IMG/VR virus record: IMGVR_UViG_3300024520_000050
Location: 1 to 64,000 of that record
From: a virus
Strand: one strand, 5' to 3'
Length of the DNA: 64,000 bases
Position numbers and translations under genes: made by a program. How positions within the stretch are numbered: the stretch's first letter is position 1; the number at the start of each line of letters is the position of its first letter. The notes below the pieces were generated by a model. The model made no database searches. It was not told where the DNA came from and worked only from the letters and a program-made list of their open reading frames with translations. Below, piece by piece: positions 23,493 to 30,956 of this stretch.

Positions 23493-23930
23493 TTATTTAG
23501 TCCATATTCCAACAGGATATGTGATCCCTGAAGAAACATGTTCTGTTGTTTTCTTAGGTGAATTATTAATAAAATCAGTATTACTAATATAATTAATAAA
23601 TTCATCTTCATTATCAAAGTTGAATCCATCCATAGAATGAACTCTAAATGACATATTACAACCAATACTATAATGTTGAACACTAAATCCATTAGATTTT
23701 TCTTCTCCGTGTCTTACATAATATGCTTGATATGGTAAACAATTATTATATTTTGGTATACATACTTTAAATTCAATATTACCTTCATAATTTCTACCAC
23801 CTAATTCGAATAAACAATCGTGCTCATTCTTTACTGGAATGAAAATATATCCTTGTTCTTCATTACTTTTGATTAATTCAACAGCTTCCAAAATGGATAT
23901 ATTTTCATTTAATAATTTAAGTAATTTCAT
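23493..23930 (-). CDS. hypothetical protein, 145 aa
   Basis: Mixed alpha/beta protein with a leucine-rich start (MKLLKLLNENISILEAVELI), then strands with Gly and Tyr. No family recognised. It follows a closed-stem module and precedes a 47-residue membrane peptide gene with 12 bp between. Confidence 0.65.
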   Translation of the reverse strand: MKLLKLLNENISILEAVELIKSNEEQGYIFIPVKNEHDCLFELGGRNYEGNIEFKVCIPKYNNCLPYQAYYVRHGEEKSNGFSVQHYSIGCNMSFRVHSMDGFNFDNEDEFINYISNTDFINNSPKKTTEHVSSGITYPVGIWTK

Positions 23931-23942
23931 AATTTAAGTATT

Positions 23943-24086
23943 TTAATCATTATCATTCCAATCAACTTGTCGTGCTCCATTAAGAAGTACAACAGCAATA
24001 ACAACAATGACAATCACAGCTGCTATGTTATTATAGTAACTGACTGTGTCGTAAATAGCCGAATTGGCTAATAATATCTTATTCAT
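23943..24086 (-). CDS. single-span membrane peptide, 47 aa
   Basis: A short frame with the leader AAATTATTATG. The product has one strong transmembrane helix (IAAVIVIVVIAVVLLNGA) after a polar Tyr-rich start and ends in an acidic WNDND. Phage membrane peptides of this size often modulate host envelope functions, but no homology is evident. Confidence 0.6.
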   Translation of the reverse strand: MNKILLANSAIYDTVSYYNNIAAVIVIVVIAVVLLNGARQVDWNDND

Positions 24087-24106
24087 AATAATTTAATTTT
24101 TGAGTA

Positions 24107-24409
24107 TTAATTAATTTTTATTTTATGACCTTTTTCTGGATTAGGATGGTCCGTCTTGTAAACAGTACGAACCCATACTTTTCCATCAATTTCTTCAACA
24201 TAAGTATCAAGACTCATTTCAAAACAAGCCCAATTTACTTCAATATCAGATTCTGGTAAATAACCATACAACACATAAAATGCAAGGTATAAATGATTAT
24301 TTCCTTCCATTGTACATGGAATAGGAAAGTATCTACGCGGACCATTTTTATAGTCACGTATTTCTGATAGACTTAGTAAAGCGTCTATATATTCTGTATC
24401 TATAATCAT
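24107..24409 (-). CDS. hypothetical protein, 100 aa
   Basis: Soluble acidic protein with a Tyr-rich middle (LYLAFYVLYGYLPESDIEV) and a Lys-rich end. No family recognised. Start at 24409 follows the AAACATTATG leader. Confidence 0.65.
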   Translation of the reverse strand: MIIDTEYIDALLSLSEIRDYKNGPRRYFPIPCTMEGNNHLYLAFYVLYGYLPESDIEVNWACFEMSLDTYVEEIDGKVWVRTVYKTDHPNPEKGHKIKIN

Positions 24410-24442
24410 AATGTTTAATTTTAAGTTTGAGTAAATAAAAAT

Positions 24443-24554
24443 AAGAGGAATAGAACCATCACCTCTTTATAACGTACTCAAGCTAGTTATTCATGCACCA
24501 TGCCTTACGTCTTTATCATCAATGAAAATTACACTGATTAATGTAATTGGACGT
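24443..24554 (-). ncRNA. two hairpin elements upstream of the tRNA-like gene
   Basis: AAGAGG (24443-24448) pairs with CCTCTT (24462-24467). ACGTC (24507-24511) pairs with GACGT (24550-24554), enclosing AATTAC/GTAATT (24527-24532 with 24543-24548). They are separate units within the gap that also holds the tRNA. Confidence 0.35.
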
Positions 24555-24590
24555 CATTGGAGTCAAGATAGTGACAGTTTCTTAATTTTG

Positions 24591-24663
24591 TGAACAGGTG
24601 CGGATTCGAACCGCAGTCTGATGGTTAGCCAACCATTCCTCTGACCAACTGAGGTACCTGTTT
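24591..24663 (-). tRNA. tRNA gene with irregular anticodon loop
   Basis: Leftward tRNA of 73 nt. The acceptor is AAACAGG/CCTGTTC (outermost pair A.C), T8-A9, D arm CCTC-AGTTGGTCA-GAGG with the conserved GG, a 5-base variable loop, and a good T arm TGCGG-TTCGAAT-CCGCA. The anticodon arm ATGG-TTGGCTAA-CCAT has either an 8-base loop on four pairs or a 6-base loop on five. With U33 placed normally the anticodon would be GGC (Ala); GCT (Ser) would need a G at 33. No CCA is encoded. Confidence 0.65.
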
Positions 24664-24710
24664 CCATATAATACACGGTTGAAATGAGACCTCGTGTTAT
24701 TCTCATTACC

Positions 24711-24902
24711 TTATCTATAATGATTAGGTTTGTATTTGCTTCTACGACCAGAATTGAAATAATGTGTCGTAATTTGCTTTGTATAATTCCAGCTAGGGAT
24801 TTCAGCTCTATCACTTAATGATTGATTAGAACCACTAAATAATGAAGCAAATGAAGTTAATAATGCAAATAAAAATACGAATATTCTTTTGATATTTTTC
24901 AT
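24711..24902 (-). CDS. small exported protein, 63 aa
   Basis: A signal peptide (KRIFVFLFALLTSFASLFSG) is followed by a short mature part of about 38 residues, polar and basic towards the end (YFNSGRRSKYKPNHYR). No family recognised. It lies next to another exported protein gene (25169-25618), suggesting a small envelope-targeted group. Confidence 0.65.
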   Translation of the reverse strand: MKNIKRIFVFLFALLTSFASLFSGSNQSLSDRAEIPSWNYTKQITTHYFNSGRRSKYKPNHYR

Positions 24903-24962
24903 TTTAATAAAGTTTTGGTATTATATTTAATTAATAAAGTTTCTTAATAAAATAAATGTATT

Positions 24963-25127
24963 CTAACTTCCTGCATCAGCACCAACCAGAACCTCTTGAT
25001 TTAATACAGCTCTATTCTGCACTGCAGGTTGGCTATAATCATTAAGTTCAAATTTGTTAGCGAGTTGACTTCTTACTTTTTTGTCTTCAACATATTGAAG
25101 ACGTTGTTTTTTTCCTGTAAATTTCAT
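24963..25127 (-). CDS. hypothetical protein, 54 aa
   Basis: A short frame with the leader ATTAATTATTATG. The product starts basic (MKFTGKKQRLQYVEDKKVRS) and ends in a neutral tail (VLNQEVLVGADAGS). It lies between two exported-protein genes. No family recognised. Confidence 0.55.
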   Translation of the reverse strand: MKFTGKKQRLQYVEDKKVRSQLANKFELNDYSQPAVQNRAVLNQEVLVGADAGS

Positions 25128-25168
25128 AATAATTAATTTAAGTGGTTTAAAATAATAAAGTTATAAGA

Positions 25169-25618
25169 TTAGAATCGTACATTATTTGATGCACGATGTA
25201 CTTTGACTGCCTTACGTTTAATCTCATTACGTAAAACATTTACTGCCTGATCAAAATCATTAGTTGAATATACATATCCATGCTGAGCACGAATTCTTAT
25301 GTAATCCAATTTGTTTGATTCTACATTAACATATCTGTTAACCATGGCAATCTTACCTACATAAGTAGTTAATTGAAGACCATCTTCAACATTGTCAGCC
25401 ATGAAGACTTCAGATTCATCAGTAATCAATCCCCATTCCCAATCAGTTGTGGCATCAGCATACAGTATATAATCACCATCATATTTGACAGCCATTAGAC
25501 CTTTTTCCATGTGAGGAGCACCATTATCAGGTACAATCACATGATATTCAGTTGTATCAATTTGTGCAGATACATTTAATGATAATAATACGAATAAAAA
25601 TAATAATAAAGTTTTCAT
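25169..25618 (-). CDS. exported protein, 149 aa
   Basis: A clear signal peptide (MKTLLLFLFVLLSLNVSAQ) is followed by a mature domain rich in strands and Asp/Tyr, ending with a basic segment (NEIKRKAVKVHRASNNVRF). No family recognised. Export to the periplasm or cell surface is likely, and a role in excluding other phages or changing the envelope is possible but unproven. Confidence 0.7.
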   Translation of the reverse strand: MKTLLLFLFVLLSLNVSAQIDTTEYHVIVPDNGAPHMEKGLMAVKYDGDYILYADATTDWEWGLITDESEVFMADNVEDGLQLTTYVGKIAMVNRYVNVESNKLDYIRIRAQHGYVYSTNDFDQAVNVLRNEIKRKAVKVHRASNNVRF

Positions 25619-25661
25619 TGTTTAATAAGTTTAAAGTGTTAATAATAAAGTTCTTTGAATA

Positions 25662-26173
25662 AATAAATTGAACGCTGCTGCATAGCCACTATGGACTAGT
25701 CAATTATTATAATGCTACGGAGTTACCATCTACACATACAACCTAATTAAGGTTTACGCTGACTGTCATCACGGCTTCAATTTATTAACTGTTATACAAA
25801 GAAGTGCTTGAGTTTTAGGAACATTAGCCTCTCTTCTTTGGTAAATATAATGGTTGTCGTTACCAACGGTAGCTCTCCACTATTATGCGTCTTCACGAGG
25901 CATAATAATTTCAATTACTAGAGTACTACAGTAGCTCCATACATTCGGCTTTCATCTATATCCGAAGGAGGTGATGCTCAAGCTATCCACGTGCTGTAAT
26001 AATTAAAACATGATTATTAGTCTTATTGACGTTGCTAATTTGGGATTCGAACCCTGCCCGATCCATTTCTGGTAGGAACATTCCAATCATCTAATGTTGG
26101 TAAAGCACTAATCTTACATTAGTCTCGTGGTCTTTTTGATCTATATCCCACTGTACTGATTGTTTTAATTATT
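25662..26173 (-). ncRNA. array of closed-stem RNA modules, one with a T-arm-like hairpin
   Basis: The gap 25619-26211 holds no gene. Units are closed by AATAAATTGAA/TTCAATTTATT (25662-25672, 25776-25786), CAAAGAAG/CTTCTTTG (25797-25804, 25833-25840), TATTATGC/GCATAATA (25881-25888, 25900-25907) and AATAATTAAAACA/TGTTTTAATTATT (25998-26010, 26161-26173; 13 perfect pairs). The last, 176 nt long, contains GGG-TTCGAAT-CCC on the - strand near 26042-26056, like a tRNA T arm. Confidence 0.55.
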
Positions 26174-26211
26174 CATCAATGATGTTTCAAGGCTATTATA
26201 GCACTGACAAC

Positions 26212-26565
26212 TTATCTCTCTTCATTGATGTTAATCTTTAATATCTGACCAATAGGTAGTATAATACCTTTCTTCTTTCTTTCCTGATAATCTAAATGTT
26301 GATATCGTTCACTAATTCCAACTAGCCATTCATTAGCATTTTTAATTGATTTTTTTAAGTTTATACCTTGAATTTTACACTCACCATATTCTATAGAAAA
26401 TATAGGAGTCCAATTAAATTCATGCTCACACCATTTCCAAACCCAATTATCATCTGAATTAATGTTAGAACATAATAAATAATATTCTGATTCAGTATTA
26501 AGCTCTACTTCGTCTATCCACTTGAATGATTTATAATCATCAGTATTTAATTTGATTTGAGACAT
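26212..26565 (-). CDS. hypothetical protein, 117 aa
   Basis: Soluble protein rich in Trp and acidic residues at the start (WIDEVELNTESEYYLLCSN, WVWKWCEHEFNW). It ends in a Lys-rich helix and a beta-like tail. No family recognised. Structured gaps lie on both sides. Confidence 0.65.
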   Translation of the reverse strand: MSQIKLNTDDYKSFKWIDEVELNTESEYYLLCSNINSDDNWVWKWCEHEFNWTPIFSIEYGECKIQGINLKKSIKNANEWLVGISERYQHLDYQERKKKGIILPIGQILKININEER

Positions 26566-26629
26566 AATTTTAATTTTACATGAAATAAATAACAGACATT
26601 AACTCAAAGTCAAGTCCGCGCCACATCTA

Positions 26630-26784
26630 TACAACTCTACAAATAGAGTCTAAATCACTTTTCCCGTAATTACTGGAGGGAAAAGTGTAAATTACCATGC
26701 TATATAATACAGTATCTGTATTATACTATATTCAACCCATTACTAGAGTTCCTCTAATATAGGTAATACCATACTATATATTAA
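26630..26784 (-). ncRNA. series of strong hairpins between two genes
   Basis: In order: ACTCTA-caaa-TAGAGT (26634-26649), CACTTTTCCC/GGGAAAAGTG (26656-26665 with 26678-26687, 10 perfect pairs), TATAATACAG-tat-CTGTATTATA (26703-26725), and ATTAC/GTAAT enclosing TAGAG-ttc-CTCTA. They lie in the 3' region of the gene at 26785-27480 on the leftward transcript. A short inverted copy of the GGCGCGGAC core lies just to the left. Confidence 0.45.
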
Positions 26785-27480
26785 TTACTCTTCATCAAGA
26801 GTAATTTTAACCTTTATTCTTTTACCTTCTAGTTGGCAACCACAAGACCATATATGATATGGAAATGTTAATTCTGTAAAAGAACTGTTACCTCGCATTA
26901 ACCAGCCACCATAATGATCACCGTTACTAACAATTTCCATTACTTCACCTACTTTTAACTCATTACAAGAAATAACTGGATTAGCATCATAATTAGGAAA
27001 CAATTCATCTAATAATTTCATTTGAGTTCCATTAGCATCACAATACATGTCTGTGATCGTTTTATGTGCTACATCAACTTTACCATCAAATAATAAATTA
27101 TTACCTAATTCTTTACTTAATCTTTGCGTCCAATCGCCACAAATATCAGCATTGCTCATTGCATCTCTGAATTGTTGTAATGTAATAATATTACTAGTAA
27201 CATCTTGATTACTTAATCTTTGTAATTTTTCAACCACTTTAGTTAAATCTTCTAATGTTCTAACAAATGGAAAAGATCTACCTGATTCTGGGCGATGTAA
27301 TGGATAACCTAGAATGTCTGATGCAAATTTATATCCATCTTTTATATTCAAATCATCGAATATAGCACCATTAAGTTTCATACTACAATTAAATAGAAAA
27401 TATTTACCTCCAGATGTTTCATCAATTTGATAAATATGTCTACCAATTTCAATTTTTTGATTTACTTTTAATTCTTTCAT
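26785..27480 (-). CDS. hypothetical protein, 231 aa
   Basis: The ATG at 27480 (MKELKVNQKIEIGRHIYQI) follows TTAATTATTATG, so an upstream extension of the frame over the neighbouring gene is rejected. The N-terminal 70 residues and the C-terminal 70 residues are strand-rich (GEVMEIVSNGDHYGGWLMRG). The middle is helical (TRTLEDL to QRLSN). No family recognised. Confidence 0.7.
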   Translation of the reverse strand: MKELKVNQKIEIGRHIYQIDETSGGKYFLFNCSMKLNGAIFDDLNIKDGYKFASDILGYPLHRPESGRSFPFVRTLEDLTKVVEKLQRLSNQDVTSNIITLQQFRDAMSNADICGDWTQRLSKELGNNLLFDGKVDVAHKTITDMYCDANGTQMKLLDELFPNYDANPVISCNELKVGEVMEIVSNGDHYGGWLMRGNSSFTELTFPYHIWSCGCQLEGKRIKVKITLDEE

Positions 27481-27490
27481 AATAATTAAT

Positions 27491-27739
27491 TTATAGGTCA
27501 CTTGATGGACCATTTGGATTTTTATAATATTGATTAAGATTAGATTGACATGTTTCAACAACAACAATAGCCATATTAACTTTATTATTAAGTATAGTAA
27601 CTTTCATTGTTTGTTTATCAGTCCAATCTAATCCTATTTCTTCTAACTTACTAATATATAAATTATACTTATCTATACGTTGCTTTAACTTATTCTTAGC
27701 TTTAGTTAATTTATTCTTTAACTTATCTTCTTTCTTCAT
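27491..27739 (-). CDS. small basic coiled-coil protein, 82 aa
   Basis: The start at 27739 gives MKKEDKLKNKLTKAKNKLKQ, a highly basic helix, followed by a mixed segment and a Pro/Ser end. It overlaps the end of the upstream gene by 17 bp. A longer frame upstream begins with TTG and is less likely. Possibly nucleic-acid binding by charge; no family recognised. Confidence 0.6.
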   Translation of the reverse strand: MKKEDKLKNKLTKAKNKLKQRIDKYNLYISKLEEIGLDWTDKQTMKVTILNNKVNMAIVVVETCQSNLNQYYKNPNGPSSDL

Positions 27740-28055
27740 CTTTAATCTCTTTACGAAGATGTTCAATCAATCTAGCTTTATCCATTGGTTGTAATTCACC
27801 AATATATTTATTTTGTTCATTATCAAGTAAAAGTTGATATTGATAATTATGATTATTACTTGTTACTTTATAACGAGTAATACCAACTATATCACCTATA
27901 CTAACACAAATCATTTCAAATATAAATGGATATGTGGGAAGAGATCCAATAATCTCTAACAATTCTTCACCTAATGCTAAATTATGTGCTTGAGTAGCAG
28001 CAACTGGATTAGCTTTAATCCTTTCTATAACTGTTGAATTTTCTTTTGTTAACAT
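27723..28055 (-). CDS. hypothetical protein, 110 aa
   Basis: The helical first half (IKANPVAATQAHNLALGEEL) is followed by strands (MICVSIGDIVGITRYKV) and a Lys/Glu-rich final helix. No family recognised. It carries the TACTCAAA-type leader seen in this part of the arm. Confidence 0.65.
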   Translation of the reverse strand: MLTKENSTVIERIKANPVAATQAHNLALGEELLEIIGSLPTYPFIFEMICVSIGDIVGITRYKVTSNNHNYQYQLLLDNEQNKYIGELQPMDKARLIEHLRKEIKDEERR

Positions 28056-28085
28056 GATTTATATTTTTGAGTTTGAGTAAATAAT

Positions 28086-28185
28086 ATTACATTACTATTA
28101 ATTGTAAGTGCATAGACAAAGTGCAATGTATTAACTTTGTTATGCTTGTTACTATGGTGTTTAAAAACAAATAATAGAATGTAAT
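28086..28185 (-). ncRNA. 100-nt closed-stem RNA module
   Basis: ATTACATT-a-CTATTA (28086-28100) pairs with TAATAGAATGTAAT (28172-28185), 14 pairs and one bulge. Inside is a long arm GCATA-g-ACAAAGT with ACTTTGTTATGC (28110-28122 with 28134-28145). The unit fills most of the gap between two genes and is one of the clearest in the window. Confidence 0.55.
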
Positions 28186-28213
28186 TTATATAGTAGTTGT
28201 TCGCCAGCGAGGT

Positions 28214-28483
28214 TTAACTTACTAAATGATTATATGGTTCATCTTCTTCAGATTCTACATCTCCACAAAATGGCCACAATAGACAAAAGTATCGTTTATA
28301 TTTAATAATTAAGCCAGCACATATTCTAAGTATAATGACTACTACCATACTACCTATTGCAACTGTCTTAAATGGTATGTTATACTTGACAAATACAGGT
28401 ACTAAAACAAGTTCAGTAAATGCTGTTATAATTAAACATATTGATATAATCATGAATTCTGTATACCATTTAAAACTATTCAT
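28214..28483 (-). CDS. membrane protein, 89 aa
   Basis: Two hydrophobic segments (MIISICLIITAFTELVLVPV and VAIGSMVVVIILRICAGLII) are followed by a basic stop-transfer stretch (KYKRYF) and an acidic tail (VESEEDEPYN). No family recognised. Confidence 0.7.
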   Translation of the reverse strand: MNSFKWYTEFMIISICLIITAFTELVLVPVFVKYNIPFKTVAIGSMVVVIILRICAGLIIKYKRYFCLLWPFCGDVESEEDEPYNHLVS

Positions 28484-28541
28484 AATATAATTTTTAAGTT
28501 AATAAATTGAAGTGTACGATGCTCCACCCGCTTGGAAATTG

Positions 28542-28584
28542 TATATACTGTCGTTTTTAGTTTTTGGTAGGAAGGAAGTATATA
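28542..28584 (-). ncRNA. short closed-stem element
   Basis: TATATACT (28542-28549) pairs with AGTATATA (28577-28584) around a T/G-rich loop of 27 bases, in the 116-bp gap upstream of the membrane protein gene. Confidence 0.35.
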
Positions 28585-28599
28585 ATAGGCCAAGATTAA

Positions 28600-28968
28600 T
28601 TAGGCAGTGTAATTCCATACGGAATAATCACCAACCCAATTTTTAGTATTGAATCGTGCACTAAGTGTACATGATATTAATACAGGAACTAATGTAGCTC
28701 TGTATGTTTTTAATTTCTTTAATTCCTCTATCTCACCATCTTTAGCTTTATTTATTTTAATAGACTCATCTAATTCTTTTATTTCAGCATCAGTAGCTAT
28801 AATTTCATTTTCAATTAATGAATCCATAACTACATTGTGAGCAACAACATCTTTACCGATATCTGGATGTTGTTCTACTAATTCTTTAATAGAAGCTGGC
28901 ATAGGTTTTTTATCAGCCCATGCATCCATTGTATCTCTTGCGTCTGCTTTATGCGAATAAGTTATCAT
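28600..28968 (-). CDS. hypothetical protein, 122 aa
   Basis: Helical, acidic protein (ATDAEIKELDESIKINKAKD) with a moderately hydrophobic segment near residue 92 (YRATLVPVLISCTL) that is too short for a certain membrane span. No family recognised. Confidence 0.65.
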   Translation of the reverse strand: MITYSHKADARDTMDAWADKKPMPASIKELVEQHPDIGKDVVAHNVVMDSLIENEIIATDAEIKELDESIKINKAKDGEIEELKKLKTYRATLVPVLISCTLSARFNTKNWVGDYSVWNYTA

Positions 28969-28987
28969 AATTTATAGTTTAAGTTTG

Positions 28988-29350
28988 TTAAATTAATTTA
29001 ATTAATATAGCATCAATTACTCTTATTATAAAAGCGATAGCTGGTATTTTTAATCTTTCTGATGCATTACGGTTCTTTCCTCGTATTTTAAGAGGAACAC
29101 TAATTTTATGTTCGTCAATATCAAGTGCTAAATATTTACGATTCTTAATTATTTCTTCATAAATAATTACATCAACACCCCATAATTTAGAACACTTTTC
29201 ATCTACTAAATCATCAACAATTAAATGCGTGATATCATATGAAGACATATTCATTCCTTTAGCTAATTGAACTCCAAGTTTTATGTGAGTTTCATGTTCA
29301 CTAAATAAGAATTGTTTCAGATTATTTATCTTCTTTTCTGATTGATTCAT
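28988..29350 (-). CDS. distant LHQLL-family paralogue, 120 aa
   Basis: The module is recognisable (INNLKQFLFSEHETHIKLGV, then QLAKGMNMSSYDITHLIVDD). The centre is strand-rich (KYLALDIDEHKISVPLKI) and the C-terminus ends in a hydrophobic helix (IAFIIRVIDAILIKLI). It lies away from the two main clusters. Confidence 0.65.
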   Translation of the reverse strand: MNQSEKKINNLKQFLFSEHETHIKLGVQLAKGMNMSSYDITHLIVDDLVDEKCSKLWGVDVIIYEEIIKNRKYLALDIDEHKISVPLKIRGKNRNASERLKIPAIAFIIRVIDAILIKLI

Positions 29351-29366
29351 AATTTAGATTAAATAG

Positions 29367-29582
29367 TTAAAATTCATTTCTTAATAATTCTTTACAAAAT
29401 TTTTCACTTATATCATCACAAGTACCTGTTTCATGATGTCCTTTATAAGGCATATAATAAGTCCCTTTTGATGTATCATAAGTAGTACAATGAACTGAAT
29501 ATTTTTTACCGTATTCTTCGATTGTTAATGCAATTCGTCCAACTGCTTCAACTTGTACAGCTTCAATAGGTCTAGTATACAT
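29367..29582 (-). CDS. hypothetical protein, 71 aa, possibly 5'-truncated
   Basis: Strand-rich small protein (VGRIALTIEEYGKKYSVHCT) with Cys and His. The ATG at 29582 lacks the usual leader. In the same frame upstream the codons read VVAIINNSDTELAQAVLN without a standard start, and the usual ACTCAAAATA leader lies just beyond. The true start may have been lost or is non-standard. Confidence 0.5.
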   Translation of the reverse strand: MYTRPIEAVQVEAVGRIALTIEEYGKKYSVHCTTYDTSKGTYYMPYKGHHETGTCDDISEKFCKELLRNEF

Positions 29583-29789
29583 GTTAAGAACAGCTTGTGC
29601 TAATTCTGTATCACTATTATTAATTATGGCTACAACTATTTTGAGTTAACTTCAACTAATGCAGTTATGAATTTTATGTTGTTTTATTTAAGTGTGAGTA
29701 ATATTACTATCATATCCATGTTATCATGGTGTTATCTTTCGATATCCGCTTCCCACCGCGTGGAGGTTATAGTATAAGGAGGCAATTTC

Positions 29790-29824
29790 ATGGGAGATAA
29801 CACTGTGCAGGCATTATCTCCCAT
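29790..29824 (-). ncRNA. 11-bp hairpin in the gap 29583-29830
   Basis: ATGGGAGATAA (29790-29800) pairs perfectly with TTATCTCCCAT (29814-29824) around a 13-base loop, directly after the gene at 29831-30202 on the leftward transcript. A terminator-like role is possible but no U-tract follows. CCATG-ttat-CATGG and CCAC-cgc-GTGG hairpins lie further left in the same gap. Confidence 0.45.
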
Positions 29825-29830
29825 TACTAA

Positions 29831-30202
29831 CTAAAGCTTCTCATTTGCACGATGAGCGGCTTCTTCATGAACAATGCCTACACAACATTCTTCATGGATA
29901 AACTGTAGATCTTGTTTTAATTCTTTACGACCAACTAATTCTATAGCTTCAATTATATCATCATCAAGTACATTGTCATAACGTGCATCATGTTCTTGAA
30001 TGAATAATTCCCAACGTCTCATTGCTATTTTAGTGTATAGTAATCCTGCACAACAACTAACAAAAATAAGCAATCCACCATACCAATACATGAATGTTGA
30101 TGGTTCACGTGTGATAGAGCAGAATACAGCTATACTAAATACCATTAAGAATAATGCGCAAATAGTAAATATTATTGCGAGTATTAAATTTAAATATTTC
30201 AT
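29831..30202 (-). CDS. membrane protein, 123 aa
   Basis: Two transmembrane helices (LNLILAIIFTICALFLMVFS and YWYGGLLIFVSCCAGLLYT) are followed by a soluble tail of about 65 residues with acidic and His/Cys-containing parts (FIHEECCVGIVHEEAAH). No family recognised. Confidence 0.7.
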   Translation of the reverse strand: MKYLNLILAIIFTICALFLMVFSIAVFCSITREPSTFMYWYGGLLIFVSCCAGLLYTKIAMRRWELFIQEHDARYDNVLDDDIIEAIELVGRKELKQDLQFIHEECCVGIVHEEAAHRANEKL

Positions 30203-30229
30203 TTTGATTAAGTTTTGAGTATTAAGAAA

Positions 30230-30431
30230 AACATTCTCTGTTCCATACAGTTGGAAATAGAATTTAAAATGCTTATTTATCTACACCTTGGTGCGAAATT
30301 GATAAACATCGTGGCTACATACCAGTAACTATCTGAATTAGATTTAGAATTAGGTGTCTGTCATACCAGTAAGAGTAGGTTTCGACCCTACAATCCAGTT
30401 CTTACTTTATTCTTCATCAGCAGAGAATGTT
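30230..30431 (-). ncRNA. 202-nt closed-stem RNA module containing an acceptor/T-arm mimic
   Basis: AACATTCTCTG (30230-30240) pairs perfectly with CAGAGAATGTT (30421-30431). Inside, AGTAAGA (30368-30374) pairs with TCTTACT (30400-30406), and nested in it GTAGG/CCTAC (30375-30379 with 30387-30391) closes a 7-base loop. This looks like an acceptor stem stacked on a T arm without D or anticodon arms. A TTCC/GGAA hairpin lies near the left end. The unit fills the gap between two genes. Confidence 0.55.
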
Positions 30432-30441
30432 ATATTTATAT

Positions 30442-30858
30442 TTATTCAAAGTAATGTTGATAATCAACCCATTCTTTGGATAGTTCTTCTTTATCCCACT
30501 TTACAGATAAACATGTATCTCCTGCTTTTAAATCTTGACATTGTATTGGACGTTTATCAAATGATAATGAACAGCCTGTCTTATCATTGTGATTAACACA
30601 AGTTCCGCCCCAAGATAAATCACGATCTCCAGAAGGAGAATTAGTATGTGTTGGTCTTAGTACACAGATTTCTGGCCAACCATCATATGCATCAATTTTA
30701 ATGTTACTTGGTAGTTTTTTAGTATCTTTATATTCTTTAAGTATATCTAATACTTGCTCTGGGTGATACCAACCAGCCATTCCTTTGCAACATTTACCAC
30801 CACATTCACCACAAAGTGAAGGGGTTTCATTGTTGTTTAATATAGGTAATTCTTGCAT
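30442..30858 (-). CDS. Cys-rich CxxCxxxCC protein, 138 aa
   Basis: The N-terminal SLCGECGGKCCKGMAGW matches the Cys cluster of YkgJ-type zinc/iron-chelating proteins, and more Cys follow (ICVLRP, GTCVNHNDKTGCSL, IQCQDL). Such proteins are thought to bind a metal or Fe-S centre; their activity is not established. The ATG at 30858 follows TTAATTATTATG. A longer upstream frame is rejected. Confidence 0.75.
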   Translation of the reverse strand: MQELPILNNNETPSLCGECGGKCCKGMAGWYHPEQVLDILKEYKDTKKLPSNIKIDAYDGWPEICVLRPTHTNSPSGDRDLSWGGTCVNHNDKTGCSLSFDKRPIQCQDLKAGDTCLSVKWDKEELSKEWVDYQHYFE

Positions 30859-30880
30859 AATAATTAAGTTTAAAATCAAC

Positions 30881-30930
30881 ACACCACAACATACCTGTTT
30901 CACTATAGAAATAGTGTTGTATATTGCAGT
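30881..30930 (-). ncRNA. hairpin upstream of the Cys-rich protein gene
   Basis: CACTAT-agaa-ATAGTG at 30901-30916 is flanked by partly complementary sequence (ACAAC with GTTGT, and ACAC with GTGT), so the gap 30859-30956 can fold into one long arm. Confidence 0.35.
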
Positions 30931-30956
30931 GTATTGAATATTTGAGTTTGAGTAAT

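Noticed and set aside
24563-24814. 83-codon - strand frame
   Set aside because: It covers the tRNA gene and most of the small exported protein gene in another frame.
27481-27567. Upstream extension of the gene at 26785
   Set aside because: It would overlap the neighbouring coiled-coil gene; the ATG at 27480 has the usual TTAATTATTATG leader.
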